Below are positions 10,471 through 21,553 of a stretch of DNA of 64,000 bases, in pieces. The notes under the pieces were generated by a model, which searched no databases, was not told where the DNA came from, and was given only the letters and a program-made list of their open reading frames with translations. Every line of letters begins with the position of its first letter. Position 1 is the stretch's first letter. A program made the translations under genes and the position numbers. Where the stretch lies: the NCBI GenBank assembly GCA_030685235.1, contig MU839163.1:42054-106053 (forward strand), written 5' to 3'. Source of the stretch: Copromyces sp. CBS 386.78 (lineage: Eukaryota > Ascomycota > Sordariomycetes > Sordariales > Sordariaceae).

Positions 10471-12219
10471 AGTAATAATTAAAATGGGATTAGGAGTTTA
10501 TAGAGACGGTTAGAGGCGATTAGAAGTGGTTTTAGGATTGTTTCTAATAATAATATAGTATAGTTATAATATAGGAGATATTTTTGGATAGGGGCTAGAT
10601 TTAGTAATATTTTAGTTTATTAGGGTTAGGGTTAATTATAATTATATTTTTACAATAATACTTAGTTAATATTAAAATTACTTATTTATTTTTTATACGT
10701 TAGTAAACTTATAATAGGAGTCCTTATACTATTAGTCCTCTTTCTACCTCTTTAAACGGGCGTTAGAGAAATAATACTAGCGGTAGTAATATTAGCGGTA
10801 TTAATTGTTATATATAGTAATATAGATAGTAATATTATTACTTGCATTTAATATTGTTGAAATAAGTTTTAAAAAGATAGTATTAGAGTAGTAATAGTAT
10901 AGGCTTGTCTTTTAAGAGTAATATAAAGCTCCTCTATTAGCTATTAAACTCTTATATTAAACGTTGAATATAATACTAGAATATTAGAAGTTTACGCTTA
11001 TATAGTAGTAGTTGGTTGAATTATTATTATTATTACTTTCTTTTTTTGTAGAGGTTTAGGAGTAGTTATAAGTACGGGAACCCTTAGTATAGGTACGGGA
11101 ATAGGAGTAATTCGAATTAGTATAAAAAATCTTCGTATTAATATAAACGGTTAAATTATTAGTTAAACTATTATTAGCTAAGCTACTTCCTTTATTTCCC
11201 CTATTTCCTATATTCTAATTACTTTATTTATTTTATTTACTTTATTTACTTTAATAATTTAAATAATTTAAGTAATTTAAATAGTATAATTTAATATATT
11301 AGCTAAAAAAGAAGTAGGGTGAGTAGGAGATATAGTCGCGGGACTAGTAAAGTTATTAATACGTAATTGAGAAGGTTAGTAAGGCCGTAGGACTAGCCGG
11401 TCTTTTTCCTAATCCTTATAAATTTTAACGACTATTATTTTATAGAAATTAATAAAATTATTATTATATTCTTTTTTATACTCCTATTGTCTTATTCTAG
11501 GAATTTTCTCTTCTAAACTAGTAAAATCGTCGATAGGAAATACTTTATTTCGCCGAACTATATTATTAGTAAAAAGACGGGTAACGGTATGCTGGAATTT
11601 ATTTAGTATTAATATTTAGGGCGCGATTTTAAAAGTACGCATTTTTGTAAGCATAAGATGTTATGCCTTTTTTTTATACTATTTATTAATATATAAAAGT
11701 GCTATATTAGTTAATATTTTATTCGATAATTTATTAAAAGCTTTATTTCTATTTTGTAATAGTATTAACGGGATTCGTTCTAATGCCGGCGTATAGGTAG
11801 AACTATTATAATATTTACCTTCGGGGATAGGAAGTTTATATTTAAGATTTTTATTATAAGGCTCTTAAAGATAATTAAAAGTAGCCTTTTGAAAATATAG
11901 CGTATTGAATTATTGTATAAAAAGTAGGTCTGTTTTCTTATATTTTTTTCGAATTTTTTTATTAATATTTAACTATTTAACCTTATAAATAAATTTGTAT
12001 AATAAATACTATTCTATACCTTTATTTAGTAATAGTTTATTAAGATTTATTAATTCGTTGGATAATATTTCGTCGTTACTATTTAGATTCTCTTTATCCG
12101 CTATTATAATAATATTTATTAGTTTATTAAGTACGGTTGGAGTATACGGTTATCGGAATTATTATAGTTATTAGTTTTTTATTAGACGCTGAAGCTATAT
12201 TTCTATTAATCCGAAATAA

Positions 12220-13290
12220 TTAAAAGCCTAATATAGGGTAAAGAAGTAAGCTTCTCCTTACTTTCCTTCTAGATTATTATATATTACTTTTCTAAAACGT
12301 TGCCAAATATTTAATATATTAAAAGTAAGCAATATATTAAATTATACGATTCGTTTAATATTTAGGAGGTTTATACTTATATTTAATAATATTATTATTA
12401 AATAAATACAATAGTCCGTTAATTTTGAAGTAAAATCCTGATAGATAATATCTTTATTTATTGGACGGACTAAAATATTGTATAAGTATACGATTTTATA
12501 GCCGAACTCTTTATTAAAACTGTATTATTTATAAAGGTAGTTAATAAGGGTATACTGTATTTTAGTTAAACTATTCCGGTTGTCGATATAAACGATAGTT
12601 TTTGGTATTTCCCGGCGAGTTAACGAGGTAGTATTTTATATAAGGAAATATAAACGCCGGAAATCCCTTAAGCAATTATAAAGAAGTAATTAAATAATAA
12701 TAGAGATTTTTAGCCGGTTAACCGAAGTCCTAATAATTTCTAGGTTATTAGAATTAAAATTAGCTTTCTTAATAATAAAGTTTTAGTAGATTTTAGCCAA
12801 CGTAGCCGTATAGCCGAATTATAGTATATACTTAAGTATAAGAAGGTATAAAGTATAAAGATATTGGAATTCCTTTCGAAAGTCGTACTATTCTAATATA
12901 TAGTATAGTTCGTCGATAGTAAAAAGCCCGATTTTTGGGTAGAATTTAGGCGATTTTAATATAGTTTTAAAGGGAGGATTAGTAGCGAGCTTTAAGTTTA
13001 GTAAAATATAGGTATAATTTCCAATAGCGATTTACTCCTATACTTTCTTATTCTATTAACCGGTTAATATTAGTATAGTAAAAATAAGTACAAGGCTAAT
13101 ATATACCTATAGAGTTATATTTTTATTTATCTATATTAGCTTTCAACCTAGTACTTTAATAGTAATATTATCCCGTTAACTCTTTCTTAGCTTAGTAAAG
13201 GGGACGATTTATATAGTGATCTTATTATATAAAGCTAAAAAAGTATAAATTATAATACTTTTATTATACCTAATTACTACTACTAAAATT
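12220..13290 (-). pseudogene. RIP-decayed RecQ-family helicase (telomere-linked-helicase-like)
   Basis: One minus-strand frame carries the RecQ motifs in order. A decayed P-loop ends in lysine-serine at about 13262-13257. The motif Ia-like IVPF follows near 13208-13197. A DExx box (TIDELYYILE) lies near 12920, followed by DFRKEFQYL, as in RecQ proteins. TATL (motif III) is at 12798-12809, KTIVYID starts domain 2 near 12600-12582, and WQRFRK (motif VI) lies near 12305-12290. All lie in the same frame, interrupted only by TAA, TAG or TGA where Gln or Trp codons are expected. That is RIP without indels. Fungal helicases of this type are often telomere-linked. The N-terminus upstream of 13290 could not be read. 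Confidence 0.75.
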
Positions 13291-13865
13291 GTATCCTTCT
13301 ATTTAATAATTAAACGTATTACCGACCGAACTTATTTATTACAAGGTTATTTACTACCGATAATATCCTTTATTATTATTAGTATACGCTAAGTATTAAT
13401 AGGGTTGTTATCGGGGTCTATAATATTAATAATATTAGTTAAAGTAATTTAATTTAAGGAAAAAAAATAATGCGTCGCAGTTAAAAAAGAAGTATAGTCG
13501 AAGGTTAAAATTAATATAATATTTATACTTTTAAAATTTTAAAGAGTTAGGATGAAAATTAGTATTGTAATAACCCCCTGGTTCGGCTATAGTACTATGT
13601 TAATATGAAACTTTTTTTATATTTGACTTTATATTTCTATTTTTAGTAATCGTATAAAAAAATTAATTATACTATTAGAATTATTTTAACGAAACTATCT
13701 TTAATATATATTTTATATTACTAGAATATTTTATTATTATTGTATTGTAATGTAGTTTGTCTAGGCGGTTAGATGGATTTGTATAGGTACGGTAAATATG
13801 AATCGAATTTTTATATTTAGTGAATTTAGACTTCTTTTTTAGGCGTTCTCAATTAATACCGATAA

Positions 13866-14893
13866 ATATATTGAAAGAAACGATGTACGGACTACAATCT
13901 GGAAACATTGGAAAGATTCAATTGCAAATTTGAGATGTGCGCGCAGCGTACGGGCCGCAGGCCCAGTCTTGGCAGCCGCAGGTCGCCCTCCCCCTGCCTA
14001 AAAAAGAGGTCTGATGCTGAGATAAGGTCAGTGCCAGGCAGGCAGTCCAACCGCGTCCTTCACCAGCTGCACCAGCTGTATGCCACCGGCACCGGCACCG
14101 ACACCTGCCATGTGTCCCGGTACCAGTCCGGCAGCCGGCACCTATCGGCAAGTGTGCACTGTCCATCTCAGTGGTAGTACCTGCCAGGGTCTGGACATTC
14201 CCCTCGGGCCTTATAAGGTCCCGCTTGGGCACTTGTCAATAAGTCCCAAGATCCCTCGTGGTATAGCGGTATGTGGCGGGGCCAGATAAACATTGCTCGT
14301 TGCGTTGGTAGCGGAGGTACAGTTTTCGTAGGCGTGTTCAAGAGTGGACGGGTTCGGCCCTGCTCCTGGCCGCTGAGCTTTTTGCTTTTTTTTGTCTTCT
14401 TTTTGGATTAGGTATTGCTTCTTGTCAATGAGTGTTTGACTCGATTTTTCATTACCTCTTTTTGGCTTTGTACAGGGTGTTTTATTTGATTGTGATATGA
14501 CTGACCAATATCGCGATGGATTCTTCGCAGACTTTACCTCTACTCTTTGTCCGCCGCCAGTTGTAAACACAATAGCGTTTGCACGGGATTGATTGAATCA
14601 ATCAAGCAAAGCTTCAGTTCGCTTCTTTTTACCGACCCATGTCAGTGCATGTTCGTGCTGCTCCATGAAGTCACTAGCGATAGTCATGTACTTGCACTCC
14701 CATCCTCCATTGCCATCCTCGCCTCCCACCTCTTCGACTCCTCCTTAACCACCCCTCCTTCCTCTCAGCCACTTGCCACATCTTTCTAGAAGAATTCCGT
14801 CATGTGCTTAACCCACAGACTTGGAGCCTGCTGTACCCCCTCCTTCTCCTCTGGACGCGGTGCCTGGAGGTTTTCCTCTTCTCTTCCAGCAAA
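13866..14893. other. Intergenic stretch right of the RIP block
   Basis: Normal composition resumes at about 13.88 kb. A short CACCGGCACCGG-type simple repeat lies near 14085-14105. The frames here look non-coding. 14894 down to 14786 continues the frame of the next gene past its first stop. Confidence 0.4.
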
Positions 14894-15319
14894 TCACACG
14901 CACATGGCCTCCTCCTTTCTGTACAACTGCTTCGTAGCCCGCAGGTGGTGAAACTGCTTCTCAAGCTGCCGGCTGTCAAGGCAACGGACGAAGGACTGGT
15001 ACATTCTTTTGCGTTCGTTTGCGCTGGCCCGACGATCGCAGTACCTTCTAACGAGTTCTTTTCTGATGGTCCGGCGATCGGCCGATGTCGGTAGTTGTTC
15101 CTGCTCGGCTGATGGGCGATGGTGGCTGCTGTTGATGTTGGTGGCACTTGCAGTATCGTGATCCATGTCGGTTTCGGGATCGGTGATACTTGAGCGGATT
15201 ACAGTGCCCACTACATTTGAGCACGAATCTTGGAAGGGGTGCTGCAACTGCGCATGCGAAGCAACAGGCCGGTGCACGAGGGCTGAGTGCTGAGACGGTG
15301 ACTTCTGGATTATTTTCAT
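14894..15319 (-). CDS. Small basic helical orphan protein, possibly truncated by a nonsense codon
   Basis: An open frame of 141 residues starts with ATG at 15319. A polar N-terminus leads into a basic helical half: TSADRRTIRKELVRRYC, then RRASANERKRMYQSFV and QLEKQFHHLRATKQLYRKEE. This fits the basic C-termini of the other orphan genes in the window. The stop is a TGA at 14896-14894. The same frame then stays open for 35 more codons with an acidic, coding-like composition (FAGREEENLQAPRPEEKEG) before TAG at 14788-14786. The TGA may therefore be a recent nonsense mutation of CGA. A short upstream intron is also possible. No known domain is seen. Confidence 0.45.
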   Translation of the reverse strand: MKIIQKSPSQHSALVHRPVASHAQLQHPFQDSCSNVVGTVIRSSITDPETDMDHDTASATNINSSHHRPSAEQEQLPTSADRRTIRKELVRRYCDRRASANERKRMYQSFVRCLDSRQLEKQFHHLRATKQLYRKEEAMCV

Positions 15320-16052
15320 TATCGTGAAGACTTCATTCAGACCTTCGAGTTTGACTCATAGGCACTTGGACTCATCCTGGGATTTTCAAGTTGTTTTCGA
15401 GGTCACGGGGTTCACGAACTCCAAAGTTCTGCCGTAATGTGCTCTCCTGCATAATACAGGAAGTCGCGTTGTTGCGTGTTGATGCAAGTACTCGTCCCCT
15501 GGCCACCTCTAGAACCGCCTCGCAACCCAAGCCTTCGGTGCTTCGCATCTGATCCTGCAAGTGCAGAACTGACCAAGAATCCATCGGTTTTGACATTCCA
15601 ACATGAACTGGCCATCTGCACTCTGCACTCTGCAGCGAAGCCCGGCTTATAAGAAGCCTGTATTTTCAGCTAGCAAGACACCTGTTCTTTTTCCCCCGAA
15701 CCACCTCCACCTTTCCATTCTTCAAAATTCAAGGCTTTGGGTTTTGACCTTTCGTCGCCTTTGATCTGTTGCTTGATCGAAGGAACATCTTTATCCGAAC
15801 ACTAGACAGTCTGTCACTCTGACTACCTTACCCATTACTTGACTCCGGGTCAACTCTCAACGGTTTTCCCATCACAGGTACCTAGGTTTCCATTTTTCAC
15901 AATCACTGAGACTGCCTACGTATCTTCTCCTAGCAGCGTCTTCATCTAACATACTTTTTCACCTCTACAGCCCTAAACCTCCAAGTTCTCTTCCAGCTAA
16001 ACCTCTCAACCGTCAACAGAACGAAGACAGATCCCCAAAACAACCGCTCAAG
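15320..16052. other. Intergenic region and pyrimidine-rich leader of the next gene
   Basis: The last 400 bases before the plus-strand gene at 16053 are rich in C and T, as in Neurospora leaders. A TATAA-like GCTTATAAGAAG lies near 15645. No coding frame is supported. Confidence 0.4.
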
Positions 16053-17288
16053 ATGGCCTACCACAATGATCACGATGAAAGCATGGCGGCTCTTCAAGAT
16101 CAACTTCGTTCTGTCACGGTCTCTCCCGCGGTTCAGCCGAATCCAAATCCCACCCCGGTTACGACGCTCCCAACCCCGGACCCCAACGCCGTCATCTACG
16201 AGTCCTACGACGGCGTGGAATTCCACTCCTGCCCACGCCCGCGCTTCGAACGTACTCGCTCCATGCCCGCTGACTTGGAGACATTTGGCGATACTCACGG
16301 TAATACTCACCTTTCGGCTCATTTCCCGCTACATACAGACGCTTGTGTCTTCTCCGGGCCTGGATTTGGCGAGGAAGCCCCCAACATGTCCATTTCTCTC
16401 ACGGGCACGACAGTCACAGGTGGAGGTGGAGCGGCCGCCACCTCCGGATATTTTATGCCCACCACCTGGGGACCTTATTCTTGTTATACCCCCGGACTGA
16501 ATTACTGTACTCCCTCTCTCAAGGGCTTGTTGAACGATCAAAAGCACGCTCAAAGGCACGCTCAGGGGCACGCTCAAATGATGCACCCTAATGGCGCTTT
16601 TGCCTCTAGCTATAAGAGCCAGAACAAGGTTACCAAGACCACCCCCCATACTCAGCACGTGGGATCTCGAAGCAAAGTCAGGCGCGGCGGATTTTCGCAC
16701 GCGGTAGCAATGCCGACGGATGATGACTTGCAAATTCCTAAGAGGGGAAAGGCTGGCAGCGGAGAACTCGCTGCAGCACGGTCGAAGCGCAGACCACTCC
16801 CGATCAGGCTGCATCCCCACGCCTGGACCAGGGAAGTGGAAGACAAGTTTGAAAAGAAGGTTGACAAAGGGGTCTTACGGGCTCGCCGATTAGAATTGAT
16901 GACAAGAAGCACAAACCCGGCGATGTACCCGTTTGAGATGGACGGAATGAAGTTTTCTGCTGCGACTACGTCTACGAGTGCCGAAAGCAAGTTTCCCCTG
17001 GAGACGACAAGCGGGGCCATGGAACTGGACGGCCAGAACTCAACCTCACAGCAGGAGGTCGATATGGGGCACACGAGCTTGATTGACGGAAATAACGGAC
17101 ACGTCAGCAACACTGATCATATGGGGGTCGAAGACGAGGACTCGGAGTCGAAGTGGTCGATTCAGGGAAACAATGGCTTCCAGTTCCGTGATGTGCAGAT
17201 GGATGAGGAACTGTACAGTTCATTTTACCAACAATTGCTCGGTGGATTGCAGGACTCGTCGAGCCCCTGCAGCAGCGATTACAGATGA
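16053..17288 (+). CDS. Orphan protein of 411 residues, disordered with a basic helical segment
   Basis: A single frame runs from ATG at 16053 to TGA at 17286. The N-terminus has the short helix ESMAALQDQLRSVTV. A Pro/Thr-rich and then Gly-rich disordered region follows, with an imperfect HAQRHAQGHAQ repeat. A basic segment comes next (RSKVRRGG, ARSKRRPLP), then a charged helix (EVEDKFEKKVDKGVLRARRL), and an acidic, Ser-rich tail. It may be a distant member of the same orphan group as the genes at 1-5 kb because of the N-terminal helix and general plan, but identity is low. No enzyme motif is seen. It may be nuclear, judging only from basic clusters. Confidence 0.65.
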   Translation: MAYHNDHDESMAALQDQLRSVTVSPAVQPNPNPTPVTTLPTPDPNAVIYESYDGVEFHSCPRPRFERTRSMPADLETFGDTHGNTHLSAHFPLHTDACVFSGPGFGEEAPNMSISLTGTTVTGGGGAAATSGYFMPTTWGPYSCYTPGLNYCTPSLKGLLNDQKHAQRHAQGHAQMMHPNGAFASSYKSQNKVTKTTPHTQHVGSRSKVRRGGFSHAVAMPTDDDLQIPKRGKAGSGELAAARSKRRPLPIRLHPHAWTREVEDKFEKKVDKGVLRARRLELMTRSTNPAMYPFEMDGMKFSAATTSTSAESKFPLETTSGAMELDGQNSTSQQEVDMGHTSLIDGNNGHVSNTDHMGVEDEDSESKWSIQGNNGFQFRDVQMDEELYSSFYQQLLGGLQDSSSPCSSDYR

Positions 17289-18047
17289 AATGGAGAAGTA
17301 AGCCTCTTGCGAAGATCCGAGGAGCAGATTCCTTCCGTTGATGGTCCAGGGTTGATGGGCGATGGCGCTCCCCTGGCCGCTGGGCGGTAGCGCTCAGCTA
17401 TTTTGAAGAGGGAAGTACAAGGAGTTCTTTCACTGCAATCATCATCATTGGATAATGGATCTTGACTTGGATACCTCTAGCAAGCCAGCATAGCGAGCCT
17501 AGTTGAACCCATGAGGTCGCCCTCAACCATTTAGTTAGGCAGTTATTCTGTGTTCTTCCTACCAAAATCACATTTACCAAAGTCTGCCAGCACCAATATT
17601 CTGTCTTGATCCACTCGGTTTCGCTTCGTAACTTTTTACTTCTGGAAGCCTGAGCACTGTGATCCGAATTGCCTCTCCTGGAGATCAAGCTAGCAAGTCT
17701 TTTGAGCACGCCGCATTCGGCTCGGAGTGTAGTCTGCAAGTGACTTCAATGCTCTCAATGAGCCGAGCCAAGGGGAGTTTGAGGTCCGGCTCGGCTCGGC
17801 CCAATAACAACTCGCATTCAGCTCATTGGGAGCACTGGGTGAGTTCCTTTCACATGCCACAGGAGGCACGCGCCTTACTCAAGCTGACTACAAAACTCTA
17901 CCCGGCTTTCCGGATCTACCATAACCCCTTCCGAAGTGTTTTTCCTTCTCCACTCAAGCTGCAATCCAACTATCGAAGGAGTCTTCAGCCAAATCCAACG
18001 CTACCAGTCGAGCACGACCAGCATCCTTCAACTAGTTTCCACGGTCA
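17289..18047. other. Intergenic stretch, nothing supported
   Basis: This holds the 3' flank of one plus-strand gene and the leader of the next. A minus-strand frame at 17398-17739 has no coding character that I would trust. Confidence 0.4.
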
Positions 18048-19025
18048 ATGATGGACAATCTCGTCGAAGACATCGAAGAGAGTTTACGCAAGCTCAAAAT
18101 GGACCCAAAATCAGTATATGAGATCCCCCGGGACGCTGATATGGAGGCGTATCTTGCGGTCCTAAGCGATTTCGAGCGCAGAGTCAACAATACCCCAATC
18201 ACCCCGACCACGGCCGTGGTCTCTACAAACGCCCAGGCCAACGCCAACAACAACGCCAACAACAACACAAACACAAATATCAAGGACAGCAGCGACCGTT
18301 CCCCTTTCGAAGAGTATCTTAGTGCCCTAGACGATCTCGAGCGCAGGCTCGACAATATCCTACTCGAGTTCATGTTCGACAGGCCCATGACCCTGATCCC
18401 GACCTGGCCGACCACGGCCACGGCCAGCACCACCACCACCTCTATGAACATGAACGCCCAAGCCGACGTCAACGCCAACACCCTAGCCAACATAAACACC
18501 ATCATTGACAACATGCCCCCATCCTTTTACTTATACAACAGGTACTCCCCCACCACCCTCGCCCCCGATCTAAACCGGCACTACCGCTATCGACGGCAAC
18601 ACTACAACACGCGCCTCTGGAGCCTGGACGTCCTCCGCTGCCAACCGTACCGCATCCCCGACGACACAGACACAGCAACCGCAGCCGCTGGTGAAGGAGA
18701 ACCGAGGCATACATTTATTTGTACGCCCAGGATTTTTTGCGTTCACCCGTTGGCTATCAGCGACCTCGAGGCGTCGTTTCAGCAGGCTACAGGTACGAGC
18801 CGCGCAGAGACAGACAAGCGAGCACAGTTCAAGGCGGTACTGGAGGAGATGCTTGCGCAGACTAGGCAGTTTGCAAATTGTGGTGTCAAGTGGGCGAGGG
18901 AGGATGTGGGGCCGCTTGAGGCGGCGCTGGGGGCTTGGAATACGATGATTTTTAGAGCTATGATGGCGCCTCGTAGAGCGCAGATACAATTTGGAGGAGG
19001 AATACGTATAGGAGAAGGAAGGTAG
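18048..19025 (+). CDS. Orphan protein with a duplicated acidic helix, 325 residues
   Basis: The frame starts at ATGATG (18048, or 18051). The first helix, VEDIEESLRKLKMDP, resembles the N-terminal helices of the neighbouring orphan genes. An internal duplication is visible: MEAYLAVLSDFERRVNN, then about 50 residues later FEEYLSALDDLERRLDN. The two are separated by Asn/Ala/Thr-rich low-complexity sequence, which recurs further on. The C-terminal third is less repetitive and mixed alpha/polar (RAQFKAVLEEMLAQTRQF). No known family is recognised. It is transcribed away from the RIP block like its right-hand neighbours. Confidence 0.6.
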   Translation: MMDNLVEDIEESLRKLKMDPKSVYEIPRDADMEAYLAVLSDFERRVNNTPITPTTAVVSTNAQANANNNANNNTNTNIKDSSDRSPFEEYLSALDDLERRLDNILLEFMFDRPMTLIPTWPTTATASTTTTSMNMNAQADVNANTLANINTIIDNMPPSFYLYNRYSPTTLAPDLNRHYRYRRQHYNTRLWSLDVLRCQPYRIPDDTDTATAAAGEGEPRHTFICTPRIFCVHPLAISDLEASFQQATGTSRAETDKRAQFKAVLEEMLAQTRQFANCGVKWAREDVGPLEAALGAWNTMIFRAMMAPRRAQIQFGGGIRIGEGR

Positions 19026-19650
19026 AATTCTTGCGAGGGCAAGATAATAATGGGGTCGTTGGCGGGGTTGATGTGAGTTGTATGTATGTACCTTATGGGC
19101 TATTTACGGCATGCTCGTGGTGGGGATCGAGGCTTAAAGGGACTTCTCATGGCGGTGTGCTTGACTAGTGTATATTGTTGGTTTTGTTTTGGTCTTTCAT
19201 CCCATGTTGTTGCATATACGGTATAGGAGGAATAGGACCGGCGTCGGCGGCGTATAGGCGTAATAAGGCCCTTGCCATCCCTACCTGTAATCTTGTTTTT
19301 TTCTCTCGTCTTATCTTTAGCTTTACTACTTGTTTAGTATCAACACCTGTCAGATCATCCGTGTGCCACGGCATTTATATCCACGTGCAGTGCGTGGCAG
19401 GACTGTGATCTGCGAAGACTAGGTAGTTGGGAGTGAGTGGCATCCACGCCCCTGCGTCCGCTGAACCAATAACGATGGGGTTAAGCTTAAGCTGAAGACG
19501 GGAAGGAGAAAACGAAAGGCGATAAGTAATGGGAGGGGGGAACAAGTTGGATCATTTGGCCTGTGCGATGCCACGGCGTGGGATCTTGGTCTTTTATGCC
19601 CACCTGCTGTTGCACATAACAACCTCTCTTCTTCCAACCAATGCACTTAC

Positions 19651-19876
19651 CTTCCTCTTTCTTCCTCGCCTTTAATATTCTATTACATTCGTCTGAACTG
19701 TTTGGAGCCTCGGTCCATGGTTCCACTTGCCGTGACAGCTTGTTGTAGGATTGAAAACCATTTGAGCGGGTACGAACTACGAATGTTTCAGGAAGCCAAC
19801 CTAGGATTAACTGGACCCCCGCCGCCTCAATGACTGCCCGATTGAACTCGTGACCGTCTCCCTTAGTGTCTGGCAT
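19651..19876 (-). CDS. Possible first exon of a small unrecognised gene
   Basis: A frame from ATG at 19876 reads as ordinary protein (FNRAVIEAAGVQLILGWLP, then FQSYNKLSRQVEPW) and reaches a consensus donor GTAAGT at 19650. The next exon was not identified with confidence; a CAG acceptor near 19470 is one option. It lies head to head with the plus-strand gene at 20144. Support is only coding-like composition plus the splice donor, so it may be spurious. Confidence 0.25.
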
Positions 19877-20143
19877 AGACCATTCACTTGAAACAGGAGC
19901 TACCTTTCACTCAAGATAAAAGGCCAACTATTGATCTTCCTTCACCTTCTACCATCCCCAAGCAAACTCTTCCCACTCCCAACGCCAAATCTATGCACAG
20001 ATGCCCTTTTTTTTCTTAGACAAGGCATTCTCTTTCATCATCCAACTTGTCATTACAAGATTTTCCATCAAAGGCAAAGCGTGGGAGTCAAAGACAACCT
20101 CCCCAATAGGCCACACCCCGGCCATCACATCACTCCCAACAAA

Positions 20144-20680
20144 ATGCGCAAGTCCAACACGAACCCAACTACGGAGGACACTCACTCCTCCGCGACTTTT
20201 GATGATCCCAAAAGCGGCGGCGATGATTCCACCTCGCCGAGAGGCAGACTATCACTCAAGTATATCCTTGACACCGCCCCAACCAAGAACAACCTTGCCC
20301 TCCAAGCCCGACACACTCTGACTACATCCAACACTAACACCATCGCCAACGCCAACGGCAACGCCAGTGATATCCCGAAAGAAGCTCCTGCTTCCACTTG
20401 CGCTCCATCCTCCTCGGGCCTCTCCCGCTCCCAGTCCCACGACCGGGTCCAGAGCTACCACGCCCTCCAAGCCAAAACCGCTCTGCAGCGCCTCGGCACT
20501 CTGAGTCTGGGGCTCACCGAGGAGGTTGCCAAAGCGCTTAAAGTGCGGGACCTGGAGGAGATGGTGCGCATATGCAGGACTATAGCGGCTTCTGGTGGCG
20601 GCAATAGCATCCGCTCTTCTCAAGGCATGGAGGCGGAGATCAAGTACCTTGAGGAGATGTTGCGGGTGGCGAAGAAGTGA
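20144..20680 (+). CDS. Orphan protein of 178 residues
   Basis: The start is the ATG at 20144. The frame is open further upstream but has no ATG there, and that sequence is pyrimidine-rich leader. The protein has a Ser/Thr/Asn-rich N-terminal half with GRLSLKYILDTAP, then a predicted helical C-terminal half (HALQAKTALQRLGTLSLGL, and KVRDLEEMVRICRTIAASGG). It ends in a charged helix (MEAEIKYLEEMLRVAKK). No catalytic or known binding motif is recognised. Size and plan match the other orphan genes of this cluster. Confidence 0.55.
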   Translation: MRKSNTNPTTEDTHSSATFDDPKSGGDDSTSPRGRLSLKYILDTAPTKNNLALQARHTLTTSNTNTIANANGNASDIPKEAPASTCAPSSSGLSRSQSHDRVQSYHALQAKTALQRLGTLSLGLTEEVAKALKVRDLEEMVRICRTIAASGGGNSIRSSQGMEAEIKYLEEMLRVAKK

Positions 20681-21514
20681 CATTTTCTCTCGGCTCGGAA
20701 GTCGGAACTTGAACCAGTTGACCCTCATGGCTGAATTTCGGTAGAATGCACGCCAATGGATCAGATCTTCTGCAGACATCGATCGCATAGGGACCTAGGT
20801 AGGTACCCATGAGATTTGGTCTGGTCCATGATGCTCAGAGCAGTCAGCATGGGTCACGGTGTTTACAGAGTGAAGAGGTTGCCCAAGAACTAGAACGACT
20901 AAGGTATCCTGGAACGATGGGGCATGGGCGGAGCATGCACAGCGTTGGTTGAGGTAGAAGCTACACTAGGCACAATGTCAGGGCAGCGTGTCGGTGGGAA
21001 CCTGCCAAGCTAGTGCAAGAAGCCAACTGCATGATAATACAACAGGTTACCAAAAACGGCGATTGACCAGGTCCGTTATATATCTGGTTCATGGGGCTCA
21101 GGCATATATGCATGCATGCACCAATACCATCGCCGAGACTGCATCAAAGCTGCGAGGCCAGTTCGGACCGAGCAAATAGGTATGCAATTAAATTAGCCTT
21201 TAAATGTGCAGCAAGTTTCTTCTAAGTGGTGTCGCAGGGTGTCTCAACTATAGGTAAGCAACCAATGGTTGACCATTTGGGCAAGCTAGGGCCGACGTTG
21301 ACTTAGATGTCAATTCATTTTGGTCAGTTGCCCAGCAGGTGGCCTGAATGGAAAATGGGTGCGTGTAGTCAGAACCGTGTACGCGAGACTGGAAGGTAAT
21401 GACCTCGGTGCGGGGAATCTCGACCAAGAAAAGTTCAGGCCAAAAGGGGCAGCGTGGCCAAGGTCGCGAGTCAGACTCAACAGGTGAGCGAAGGAGAAAG
21501 CAAAAGCAGAATCT

Positions 21515-21553
<39 letters not shown>

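Larger units (their letters stand above)
6868..13865. mobile_element. RIP-decayed mobile element, about 7 kb, with imperfect terminal inverted repeats
   Basis: The whole block is very AT-rich and dense in TA dinucleotides, unlike its flanks. A 17-base core of an inverted repeat can be seen: AAAGAGGTCTGAGTTCA at 6889-6905 against AAAGAAGTCTAAATTCA read inward from 13838. All three differences are G-to-A, the direction RIP makes. Inside are two convergent gene relics, a plus-strand one starting near 7063 and a minus-strand RecQ helicase at 12220-13290. Between them is a GC-richer centre near 10.24-10.47 kb. The superfamily is unknown. Two independent insertions in tail-to-tail order cannot be excluded. 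Boundaries are approximate. Confidence 0.55.

Noticed and set aside
6868..13865. Reading the left AT-rich block as an LTR retrotransposon
   Set aside because: No direct terminal repeats were found and no reverse transcriptase motif could be read. The terminal similarity is inverted, not direct.
14255..14330. tRNA-like GTGGTATAGCGGTATG segment
   Set aside because: No B box follows at the right distance, so it is not supported as a tRNA.
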